DNA of 64,000 nt from Halichondria panicea (Eukaryota > Porifera > Demospongiae > Suberitida > Halichondriidae): positions 1,302,501 through 1,366,500 of the forward strand of contig NC_087385.1 of the NCBI RefSeq assembly GCF_963675165.1. The letters are read 5' to 3'. This document shows, one piece after another, positions 10,055 to 19,852 of this stretch. The notes beneath the pieces were generated by a model. It searched no databases, was not told the origin of the DNA, and saw only the letters and a program-made list of their open reading frames with translations. A program made the position numbers and the translations under genes. Positions within the stretch are counted from its first letter, which is position 1. Each line of letters begins with the position of its first letter.

Positions 10055-13000
10055 TTAAAAGGGTGCTATTTTGTTCAGTTCCACCATCACCTGTGCCATG
10101 CTGGGTCGATGGCTAGGCTCTCTCTTAGTGCAGTGGACAATCAGGTCACACATAACTGGTTGCTCTCTCTGTACTTGGAGAATCATGTCTCGATAATGTT
10201 CAGCACTTGGGAATCGACTAGCGGTCACCTCACAGAGGACAATGCCGTAGCTGTACACATCGATCTTGACAGACTGTCTCAGAGGAAGGTTAAATGGATC
10301 TGCGGCTTGAGGGATGACTTCAGGAGGGGAGTAGATTATGGCCCCCTCTCCCATTGTATGAGCATGCTGCAGGAAGTTAGCTGAGCCGAGGTCAGAGACC
10401 TTCCCCTTCCACTGGTGGTTGGGCATTCGCTGGAGGAGGACGTTGGGAGCACTCACATCACGGTGTATGATGGGATCGTAGCGCTGGTGCAGGTAGTCCA
10501 GAGCTCGAGCAATGTCCATGAAGATCGAGAGGCGGTTTCCTGGGTACAGTTGATTCCTCTCGTACGATTGTCGGAGATTCATGTCCAGAAGCTCGGTGAT
10601 GATGAGAGGAGGGGACTGGTCAAACACTGCCCCAATGAACTGCACCAGGTTAGGATGTCGTACTTCAGCCAAGAGCATCATTTCTCTCTGGAGTCTCTCC
10701 AGATTGCGTGGGTTGACAATGGCAGCAAAGAGTCGCTTGACGGCCACCGTCACTGTTCCCTCCAACACCTCCCCCCATCCTCCAGTGCCAATCGTTCTCA
10801 CCATGATCACTCTGTTGGCCGGAATTCTCCACACCTCTGTGTTGTGTGCTGTCAACTCTTTCGTCTTGCCTTCTAACTCCCTCACTAGAGCTGTGATTCG
10901 AGCAGACAGGTCAACTTCTCTTCTGTTGGCCTCAGTCAATTCACAATCTTTAATCGCCAATTCTCGATCCTTCTCTTGCAACTGTAGTTGGTGGTGACGT
11001 TGAGTGTCGTGTTCTCTCTGCTCTGCTGCTCGTAACTGTTGTTCCAGAGCTCTAATCCGGTCTTGAGAGGAGTGGTCGCTGGTCTCACTGATTGATGAGG
11101 CACAAACAGTTGCTTGTTTGATCCTCTTCTCACTCAGTCGCTGAGCGGAGCCTCTAGTGTCGTTGTGGGCCACATCCACGAGAGCCCACTTCCCAACCAA
11201 GAGTCCAGCAACAGACGCTGAGGGTCCAGTCAACTCTGTAGGGTGGATTAAGGAACAAATGTAACAGTATGCACTCAGAGTCACACAAGTATTGTGCATG
11301 TGTACTTGTCTATCAGACAATATCGCATAGCGGGTAATTTTCAGGGTGACAAAATATTCGTGGTTCAGCAATATTGAGACATTTTGTGGGTAATATTTTT
11401 GTGGTTGGAGCTTGCACTACAGGTAAAGGTAGGCAAGGTCGCTTCATTCATGGGTAAAATATTCGTGGTCAGACCTTCAACCACGAAAACTACGAATATT
11501 TTACCCCTCGAAAATTACCCTCTATACGGTAGTTGACATGACTACATGTACTAGTAGCTGCTTACCAAATCTCAGTATGGTGGTCTCAGCAATATCATTT
11601 CCTAACCCCTCCCGACGGCCTCCAAACACGAGAACCTCAGTGAGTCCTGGTCCCAGACTGGTGGCAGTGATGGAGTGGAGGAGACATGGTGTCATTGACT
11701 CAGGAGATGTTACCTGGAGGCACACAAAAAATGCTCTGAGTACTGTGTATTCTGAACAGATGAAAAGAAATAATACATGTACTGATATGAGATGTGTTGT
11801 ATATGCAGGTACAAGCCCAAACGAGCTGTCTATACATGTATATATACTGCAAAAATTATACAACAAAAACACGAGGAATGTTCAGCTATATATATTGCGA
11901 CGACCTCTTACCAAATTATGCCTCAAGACTATGCAGAATAGACTGTAGGATTTTTAATACACGCTTGTGACCTTGACAACGTGATATAAAACAACAATAC
12001 AGTATAAAGGTGTGTGCGCTATAAGCGCACAAATATTTAACATCCTCCTTGATTTCAATTAGGTATAAATTTAATGTACCGTATATCTTCTAATTTATCG
12101 GACACTTCTAATTACCGAGGACAGTTGTTCTAATACAACGGACACTCCAGTGTTTTAATATTACTAAATATCTGGACAATACCTTGAAAAGTTGAGTTAC
12201 ATTCATAGACAGCAAGTAAGACTTAGAGTGCTGCAGTTAGATAGCTTTGAGTAGCTAGTTTTAGATAGCTAGTGCAACTATTCAGTCGCACACTGTTCTA
12301 TTAAACTTAGCTAGCTCGCATGCAGCTGCTTGCTTGCTGTAATTATTCCGGACACTTGGCAAGCTCTATAAAAATCTGTTCCAATTATACCTGGACAATT
12401 TTAAAAATAATTGTTTTTTGCTGTCCGCTAAATTAGAAGATATAATTATGGTACATCCATTTATTACACTATAGACTAACAGTTCATACAAGACTCACCT
12501 CTGTCCACTTGCCAGTGTCGACATTAAGTATCCACATGTCCCTCAGTGTTATGCCGTTATTATCCACTCCTCCGTACACCAGTAGTTGAGGGTGGTCTTG
12601 GCCATAGTTGAGACAACAGGCAGCATGGCCTGATCTCTCCACCGGCCATGGCTCTCCCTGTACTGGCTTCACCTTAGTGACCTCCTACACACAGTGAACA
12701 CACAGTATTGTGCATTTCAATGTGGCAGTACTAATTCTAACTCACCATGGCCCTAAAGTCAAACAAGTAGACATCATTGACTGTACGGCCAGGTTGTCTC
12801 CCTCCAGAGAGGACTGCCCTGTGCTGGTCCACCATGGTGAAGGTGAAGTCACTACAGGGAGAAGGTCTCTCTCCTCTGAGCTCAGGGGACGACCAGACAC
12901 CTGGAAGTGGGGGTGGGCAATTTAGAGAATGGTACAATGTTACATCATGCTTATAACCTTGATTGATATGAAAGTGCACTAGACTGGAAAACAACGTTCC

Positions 13001-13836
13001 TTTCTTTTGGGAAAGGGACTGGCCAGGTGACTATCAACAACTTGTATTCATTGCGTATACTGGGTTTCTTATATTGCGGTTCGGTGGTCACGTGTAGCTA
13101 CAGCATTTATGCATACCAGCAATACAGTGACGTCACTATATATATTCCGAACATTTAGTAGGGACGAGCCATTGATAGTCACCTGGCCAGTCCTTTCCCA
13201 AAAAATAAACTGGCGTGGTTTCCAGTCTAAAAGTGAACATGGTTTCCTATGTGAGTGAGCATGGGACTCCTCCCACTAGTAGCTAGATACCCTATAAGTG
13301 TATGCAATACAGCGAATGTGCACTTGACCATTTTGTGTATCAAAGAAATGGAACTCGTTTGTCCATCCCCTGGTGAATGTTGCTCCTGGTTGTGTGGGGC
13401 CCTCAATACCGCGTCCTCCAAAGCAGCACAGAGTTCTCTCATTCACACGGACAAGTCCACAACCAGTCTTTCTCATAGGCTGGCTACCAGAGGTTTCGAC
13501 TTCGGTCCACTGGAGAGTGTCCAGATCAAGCTTGCTCATGTCAGTGAAGTAAGAAGACCCATCATAACCACCAAAGGTGAACAGGTAACGACCTACACAA
13601 ACAGAGCGACCACCCCACTCTCCAGGGGGTAGAGGTCCAGTGGTGGGCAAGAGGCTCCACAGCTCAGTGCTTGGATCATACACAGCAATGATATTAGACC
13701 CTTGTCCTGGACCATCCCCTCTCCACACGTAATGGCGTCCGTCAGCTGCAGCAGAGAATAGTCTCCAACGAGGTGATGGTTCAAGTGGTGGTTCAACTGG
13801 TGGTCGACCAAGAAAGGTGCGAAGCCGAGCTTTCAT
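10055..13836 (-). CDS. Kelch - coiled coil - TKL kinase, copy 3
   Basis: Exons are 13329-13836, 12746-12900, 12499-12684, 11566-11713 and 10055-11235; the sum is 2178 nt, an exact multiple of three (725 residues). The kelch propeller spans about residues 1-330. It is followed by a linker (ELTGPSASVAG) and a coiled coil of about 80 residues (LEQQLRAAEQREHDTQ). The kinase domain has a Gly loop (GTGGWGEV), VAVK lysine, HRDVSAPNVLL catalytic loop, DLG in place of DFG, and SPPE for APE. The key Lys and Asp residues are present, so it is probably active; TKL-type Ser/Thr or dual specificity is inferred. The exon A donor is abnormal (ATG|GTCAAG) because about 10 bases present in other copies are deleted. 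The kinase domain differs clearly from that of copies 4 and 5. Three MITEs lie in its introns. Confidence 0.85.
11321..11531. mobile_element. MITE, TATAGCGGGTAATTTTC family
   Basis: The left end reads GCATAGCGGGTAATTTTC and the right end GAAAATTACCCTCTATACGG, with internal ATATTCGTGG repeats. It lies in the intron between exon D and the kinase exon of copy 3, where copies 4 and 5 have other sequence. Related elements are at 19427, 24643, 26994 and 56801. Confidence 0.7.
12076..12452. mobile_element. MITE with TACCGTATATCTTCTAATTT ends
   Basis: Terminal inverted repeats of about 21 bp lie at 12083-12103 and 12423-12443. Both carry the words TCTTCTAATTTA and CGGAC. The interior is rich in GGACA/TGTCC words and has no ORF. 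It sits in the intron between exons C and D of copy 3. Confidence 0.65.
12980..13229. mobile_element. 250-bp MITE with 9-bp target duplication in copy 3 intron 1
   Basis: The ends are TAGACTGGAAA and TTTCCAGTCTA. Subterminal inverted repeats include GGACTGGCCAGGTGACTAT near 13018 and its complement near 13178. The flanks are AAAGTGCAC and AAAGTGAAC, an 8/9 duplication. The same intron in copies 1 and 4 reads across this point without the insert, which confirms it as an insertion. Confidence 0.8.
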
Positions 13837-13880
13837 TATCTGGAGACATGAGGCACATGCACACTTTAATGGGCATGATG

Positions 13881-14442
13881 TAGAGTAAGTCGCTGAACTC
13901 TGTCAGACATCAAAGTGTGTCAGGTAAAAGGGCGTGTAACTCACGAACGAAACAAGACTGATTCAAACTAATTACACACACTAACTATAGGCGCTATATA
14001 TAATTATTAGCGCTTATAGCTGGAGTATTGCTGACTCAGCACTTTACAACCCTCACAAAGAAACAAGTGTAGCTCCGCTTAGCAGGGTTGCCTGATTCTG
14101 GGAATTGCTCCACTCTGTACTGCACTCTATCTAGAATGTACTCAGCTTGTATCAGTTAGCTCTAGCTGTGTAGTTTGGCAAAACGGGGTACGTTCTGGCG
14201 TAAATCGAAAAATTCGGTAGTTATCACTGCTCGGACTAGAAGCAACTTGGCCTATCCAAGTTTTCACTGGATAATAGGCCCATGGCCATCTGTTAGTGTG
14301 TGTAATGTAATTAGTTTAAATCAGTCTTGTTTTGTTCGTGCGTTACACGCCCTTTGAATCAGTCTTGTTTAATTGTTCGTGCGTTACACACCCTTTTACC
14401 TGACGCACTTTGATGTCTGACGGAGTTTGGCGACTTACTCTA
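13881..14442. mobile_element. MITE with long (about 100 bp) inverted ends
   Basis: TAGAGTAAGTCGC at 13881 pairs with its complement ending at 14442. The arms continue through ACATCAAAGTG, GGGCGTGTAAC and CAAGACTGATTCAAAC. The right arm carries an internal duplication of the GTTCGTGCGTTACAC segment. It lies just upstream of copy 3 exon A and may hold or displace its promoter. Confidence 0.65.
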
Positions 14443-14820
14443 TTATACACACAATGATATGGGTGCGTGCTGCTGTGACTACCACAGTGATCTGGTACAC
14501 TTACTAGTGATGTATAGTATATGGTCTGTCAGGCTTCTCCAGTACAGTAGTGCTGCTTTGTCTTCTTCCCAGAAATTTGTTTACACATAGATTGAGTAGT
14601 TTTTATGGTTTACAGTAGCCTACAAAACAGGAACGGTGTCATAAAATTTTGGGCCCCCCCATGTTTAGGCCCCCCCCCCCGGGCCTAGAATTTTAAAATT
14701 TTGGGACCCCCGGGCCTAGAATGTTAACAGTTTGGACCCCCTGGGGGGCCTAAACTGTTAACATTCTAGGCCCCCCACTGTGAGATTAGGCCCCCTCTTT
14801 TCTGCAGGAACAAAAAGCGC

Positions 14821-15048
14821 TTATTAGCTGACTTATCTATGCTGCATGATACTAATGGACAAAGCAAAGGGAGTGCTATGACACTATGACTTCTGGCTAT
14901 TAGCTGACTTATCTATGCATGATACTAATGGACAAAGCAAAGGGAGTGCTATGACACTATGACTTCTGGCTATTAGCTGACTTATCTATGCATGATACTA
15001 ATGGACAAAGCAAAGGGAGTGTTATGACACTATAACTTCTAGCTATTA
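14821..15048. repeat. Three tandem copies of a ~76-bp unit
   Basis: Each unit contains TTAGCTGACTTATCTATG, ACTAATGGACAAAGCAAAGG and CTATGACACTAT. The copies are almost identical. They lie in the 5' part of the Ginger-like element and may be part of its promoter or UTR. Confidence 0.9.
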
Positions 15049-15129
15049 GTTATCTGTGAACCCTCACCTCAGATCCTGTCAGAGAGTGTATAAAAGTAGC
15101 AAATATGTTAGCAGGCATGTTACTAAATC

Positions 15130-15582
15130 TACCATGGAATCCAAAAGTGAAGGAAGATTTACCTTTGAAGATATTCATGCTCTCATAAGCAGGAACGAGT
15201 ACCCTTCATCCTTTAGTAAAGAAGACAAGCGTTCCCTGAGGCGGAGAGTTAAATGCTTTGATGCAGTGGATGGAGAATTGTACTATGTTGGATCTACCCG
15301 TAAGAGATAGTTGCCAGCCATAAATTACCTAGATATTATACATAATTATAGTTATCACTATATATTTGTGTCTATACATACTGTTACATGCAGTATTACA
15401 TTTTCCAAAAAGTTGATGAGAAGAGGCTTGTTGTGGAAGACAAGGAGCAGAGGAAAAGGATTATAGGAGCAATCCATGATCCAAGTCATATGGGAGTCAA
15501 CAGAACATTGGACATGATCACAGCCAAGTATTACTGGCCTGGTCAAACAAATACTACTCGCCCCAACAGGCATGCTGTCTGA
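15130..15582 (+). pseudogene. Integrase N-terminal and zinc-binding remnant of the Ginger-like element
   Basis: An ORF starting MESKSEGRF (ATG near 15134) ends at 15310. After a possible intron, a second segment (about 15391-15582) reads RKRIIGAIHDPSHMGVNR and then ITAKYYWPGQT, the HxxxH half of an H2C2 integrase zinc domain. The usual CxxC pair and the DDE catalytic core do not follow, and the frame runs straight to a stop at 15582. So catalytic function is lost by an internal deletion. Confidence 0.7.
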
Positions 15583-16332
15583 CAAGCATGTGGATGCTGC
15601 AATGATGCTTTTAAGTGGCCAATTCTTCAAAACATCTGGGTTGCAATCGTCACTTAAAGTGCAGTTTCGTCTTGGTTTTCGCCCAATTGATTTGGACAAG
15701 CGCACGAGGGTTCAAGGTGAGTTATGTAACTGTCTCAAGATTATGAAACAATTCTTTTTATTATATATTAGGAGTGCATATACTGTTTGTGCCAGAACGT
15801 CATCACTGGATCCTGACAAGTTGTATTGAAGGCAGTGTCTATGTGTATGACAGCCTGCAGACAGGCACTAAGGAATTTCCTAGATCTGTAGAAAATCAAC
15901 TACTACAGCTCTACCATCCCACACTTAGTCCACCACAACGTCAAGAAATTGGTTTACTGGCAGAGTGTCCGCCTGTCCAACAACAACAAGAGTCATAATT
16001 ATGACTGTGGCTTATTTGCTATTGCATGGGCGTACCACCTCTTAGTTGGAGACTCTTTAAACACGCTGACACTGGACCAGCAAAAACTCAGACGGCATTT
16101 GGTAAGGTGCTTTGAAAAGAAGAAACTATCAAGGTTCCCAAAATCAAGGCAGGAGACCCCTCGAAGTGAGATAGTGTGGGTATCTGTAGTAGCTTCGTGC
16201 TACCAGTGCATAAGGCCTGACTCGTGGAACGACATGGTGCAGTGTGATGGCTGCGACAGGTGGTACCACATGAAGTGTGCACGTATAAAGAAAGCTCTAT
16301 TCAGTGACTGGCACTGTAAAGACTGCAAATAG
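15575..16332 (+). pseudogene. Ulp1-like cysteine protease with C-terminal PHD finger (frameshifted)
   Basis: LSDKHVDAAMMLL (15575 onward) continues to a GTGAGT donor after RVQ at 15716. An AG acceptor at about 15769 leads into VHILFVPERHHW, YDSLQ and later NYDCGLFA, the His-Asp-Cys signature of Ulp1/C48 peptidases. The reading frame changes between the Gln run (about 15975) and SHNYDCG (about 15990), so the protease is broken by a one-base indel. The second frame ends with a C4HC3 PHD finger (CYQC, CDGCDRWYH, CKDC) and the stop at 16332. Both domains are typical passengers of Ginger-type transposons. Confidence 0.75.
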
Positions 16333-16597
16333 ACTGCAAATAGACAGCTAGTTTTTCTGTTGTTGTACTTGTTCAAGTTTTGAGATGCATCATAATAACC
16401 GCTGAGATACTTTTAATAGGGGGGCCTAAACTTTTAAGAGGGGGCCCAGAATTTTAAAATTCTAGGCCCGGGGGGGGGGCCCAATCTCATGGGGGCTAAA
16501 ATTTTATGACAACGGATAGCTATAGTTGGGCGTGGCCCGACCGTCTCCCTGATCTGACGGGACGGGAGCCGGGGAGGTCGGGTTGCAAGCCTACATG

Positions 16598-16630
16598 TAG
16601 CCTCGATTCCAGGGGCTGGAGTCGAGGCTA
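16598..16630. mobile_element. 33-bp TAGCCTCGA palindromic mini-element
   Basis: It starts TAGCCTCGATTCCAG and ends CTGGAGTCGAGGCTA. The flanks GCCTACATG and GCCTACACA agree at 7 of 9 positions, consistent with a decayed 9-bp target duplication. It is the smallest member of the family described at 17624. Confidence 0.6.
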
Positions 16631-17614
16631 GCCTACACAGCCAAAAATCCACGGGAACGTTTCAGGCCCGTGGGGAAAATCAGCTGAATACAGGCCGGAA
16701 TACGGGCCTGTATGCAGATGTATTCGCCCACGGCCTGCTTACATCCTGGAACCACAGGCCCGTTACAGCACGTACATCCTGTCCTGAATACAGCCCGTAA
16801 ATAACGGGCCTGTTTCAGCCTGTACCACCCACGTCCTGCTTACAGCCTGTGCAGCCAGTGTATGCGCATGCGCAGAGAGAAAATTGCTTAGCTACGAAAT
16901 CCACCAAGAGACTGAAAAGGTGCTTCTCGTTCAGTTGCAGCTTTAAAGGATGGATGGAGTAATTATATTATTTATGGAGCTGACTGCCAAGGCCAGCTAG
17001 CAAGAAAAAGAGAGAGAGAGAGGAAGTAAGTAGAGGAGCTAGTATAGTAGGTCTAATTAATACTCACTTCTGTCCATTTATCAGCTGCTAGATGTCTCTG
17101 CAATTCTTCTCTCACTGTCTCTAGGAGTCTAGCTCTATAGGCTACAAGGTGTGCTTATGTGGTCATGTATAAATAATTATGTTGACGGAGTTATTTCGTA
17201 TTGCAGATCTGGTTGCCTCGTTGTTGACTTCTTCTACAATGTTATAAGTGAGTGTTCAGCTGGTTTTTAAAATGTTGGTCCATATGCTGCTTATGTATAG
17301 GAATACACATCTAAAAAGGAGGATATGCACCTCTACAACGACTACTAAATAGGTGAGTACGAGGTATATAAAATCAATTAGTGTGGATCCGGCCTCACCA
17401 CGCCTCCATGTCATTCTATTAGTCTAGATCCGGCTAGCAATTCTAGCTGGGACTCCCAGTTCTAGCTCGTTTTGTTTAGCGTGTCAGAGACTGGGAGAAG
17501 ATGATTGGCACTCCCTGGCTCCTTTGGATGTACAGCTGTCCAGATCCCTAGAACATACCCTCCATTCTGACGAGTTATCAGTGCATAGGGTGCTTACTAG
17601 ATTCTTGCCAGCCA
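16631..17614. other. Repeat-rich interval, no clear gene
   Basis: From 16640 to 16860 the sequence is packed with CCTGT/ACAGG and GGCCTG/CAGGCC words in both orientations. A minus-strand exon-like segment at 17068-17141 has an AG acceptor, a GTGAGT donor and reads AYRARLLETVREELQ with KWTE at its end, but no partner exon was found. A GA-rich tract lies at about 17005-17025. Confidence 0.4.
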
Positions 17615-17623
17615 GTACAGTTC

Positions 17624-18349
17624 TAGCCTCGAGACCAGGCCGATTAAAATACGGCCTGGTCTCTATTGCATGGGTGATAGTGCACATGCGCAAACTGAGT
17701 TCCCCAGAATCTGGGGAATTCGTTCACATTAGTAAACCTTTGTAAAATTATACCGTAAACTAGTTTGTTTACTAGTTTCTTTCCGTATTATTTTTAACAA
17801 ATACTTGTCTCCTGTGGCTTTATGCCCTCTATTGTGTTGTCAAGAAGGCTACACACTTGTCTAAAGCCAGAAGAGGCTCTCTACGATGGTCCTATGGTGG
17901 CAGTTGGAAGCACAAAGTCAAAGACTTGCCATAGTCTGTCAGAAACACTTTAAACTCTCTCTCCTGTGAAGCTGTGGCTTATATCCTCTACTGTGTTGTC
18001 GAGAAGGTTTGCACACTATTATGAAACCAGAAAAGGCTCACATCTACCTCTACGATGGTCCTATGGTTGCAGTTGGAAGCACAAAGTCAAAGACTTGCCA
18101 TAGTTTGTCAGAAACCCAGTTCAAAACATCACGACCATCCAACCATCATAGAGGTAGATGAGAGCCTCTTCTGGCTTCGTGTGCAAGCCTTCTCAACACA
18201 ACACCATAGAGAAGGCCACAGCTAGCTAGCTAGCTAGGCTATAAAAAGCGAATAGTAGATAGTACATGGGCGTGGACGGCCACGCCTATAATTAATTACA
18301 CATGCAATAGGTACCAGGCCGTATTTTAATCGGCCTGGATTCGAGGCTA
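17624..18349. mobile_element. TAGCCTCGA-family element, 726 bp, 9-bp TSD
   Basis: The element is flanked by GTACAGTTC at 17615-17623 and 18350-18358. It begins TAGCCTCGAGACCAGG and ends CCTGGATTCGAGGCTA. Each end also has a subterminal palindrome around GGCCGATTAAAATACGGCC. The interior carries two tandem copies of a ~170-bp segment (from 17816 and 17970, with GTCCTATGGT and GCACAAAGTCAAAGACTTG) and an inverted partial third copy near 18150. It has no ORF of note, so it is non-autonomous. Confidence 0.85.
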
Positions 18350-18358
18350 GTACAGTTC

Positions 18359-19063
18359 AAGCTACACACAGCACCGCTCAACTATTCTCTACCCCATTAT
18401 CTAGCTAAATCTGGTCCAACTAGACAGCAGACACAGCTAGTTAATTCAGTAAAGCCAGGGGTAGCCCTACTTCTACGGTTGTTCAGTACCCACGGTAACA
18501 ATTCCTCTGGGCTGGGCTAACTAGTTGAGCCACGCCTCCCAATTCTCAAGGCTAGGTACATGTCTCTGTCTAGCTGCTTCTTCAGCTTCTTGCTCAGTTT
18601 TGTGGCTTAGAGAAAGGCCAGCTACTCAGGGGGAAGAGTCCAGATGAAAGTCTGGCAGCCAGGTGACGTCCAAACGGTCAGTTATTCCTTCCACCAACTT
18701 TTTAATCTAGTCTAGTCCTGCTTGCACTGCTACTACTACTGCTACTCTTCCTACTACTACTGCTACTCTTCCTAGCTAGTCAAAGGTTTCTTTTTTTTTT
18801 TTTTTTAAACTGCATATGCACAAAGAGACATCAAAGCTTACATCAAAGGACACAGATTTTTAGCCTACTTGACTGATAAGGCCGTTACCTAGACTACAGT
18901 TTGTTTGTCAGGGAGGAGCTCACATACAACTTCATCTAATTCATCATAACGATTCGTTACCGTTGTTGTAATTTCTACAACAGATTGCCAAGGAAAGAGA
19001 GAGGCTGAGGCCTTGTGAAGGAGGCTAGAACAAAGCTTGCAACCCGAGCTCTGCAACCCGAGT
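18359..19063. other. Non-coding interval between transposons
   Basis: It contains a short (CTA)n-like tract (18725-18775) and a poly-T run of 16 (about 18791-18806). No gene was recognised on either strand. Confidence 0.45.
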
Positions 19064-19379
19064 AGTTGGGCGGAGCCCGACCGTCCCTGACGGGAGGTCG
19101 GGTTGCAAGCCTATCTGGAATTTGTTCTGCGCATTATGTAGTACTGCTATGAATATTATTATTCTCAAGTGGGTGTTAACCGACTTGATGACGTTGTAAA
19201 CCACAGGATGGCACAGCAATACTGCATGCGGTTTTGCAACTAGATGCAAGCGGAAGTGTAACCAAGCCACGTGAAAAATGCTGCAATCTGATAGGGCGCC
19301 ACTATAGTGGCGCTAGAACAAATCCCAGATAGGCTTGCAACCCGACCTCCCGTCAGGGACGGTCGGGCTCCGCCCAACT
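19064..19379. mobile_element. MITE with ~65-bp inverted ends (AGTTGGGCGGAGCCCGACCG)
   Basis: The left arm at about 19064-19132 and the right arm at about 19311-19379 are near-exact reverse complements, through GACGGGAGGTCGGGTTGCAAG and on to ATTTGTTCT. A related end is at 16540-16592. The interior has no supported gene. Confidence 0.75.
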
Positions 19380-19852
19380 ACAACCCGAGGAGACGGTCGA
19401 GCCACGCCCAACTAGGATAGCTACAGTATAGCGGGTAATTTTCGTGGGCAAAATATTCGTGGTTTTCGTGGTTGGAGGTCTGACAACGAATATTTTACCC
19501 ACGAATGAAGCGACCTTGCTACCTTTACGTACCTACAATCCAAGCAGCAACCACAAAAATATTACCCACGAAATGTCTCAATATAGAGGTTATGCAGATC
19601 CGCCCACTTCCGGCCAAAACTCCCTAAAAACTCATTAATTAGGGGGCGTGGTTACATACGTCCGCCATTTTGAGTGGCAAAAAGCGCGCACAAGTGGCAA
19701 GCAGTGCAATGTTATTTGCAAAAGTTTGCAGCTCTACTATGGCTGAGTACGAGTGTGATGCAGGGAGAGTCTCCAACTACTTTCAAGAACTAGAATAGGG
19801 TGCTATAAAGCTATCATGTCAAGAAAAGGAGCATAAACAACAAGACAATGGA

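Larger units (their letters stand above)
14637..16511 (+). mobile_element. Ginger-like DNA transposon, degenerate, 4-bp TSD
   Basis: The ends are TGTCATAAAATTTTGGG and AAAATTTTATGACA, flanked by ACGG on both sides (14633-14636 and 16512-16515). Poly-C/poly-G-rich subterminal regions mirror each other. Inside are remnants, in order, of a gypsy-type integrase zinc domain, a Ulp1-type protease and a PHD finger, which is the gene content known for Ginger1 elements. The DDE core of the integrase is missing and the protease is frameshifted, so this copy is not autonomous. Confidence 0.8.

Noticed and set aside
15358-15705. Minus-strand ORF across the Ginger-like element
   Set aside because: Opposite strand of the recognised integrase and Ulp1 remnants.
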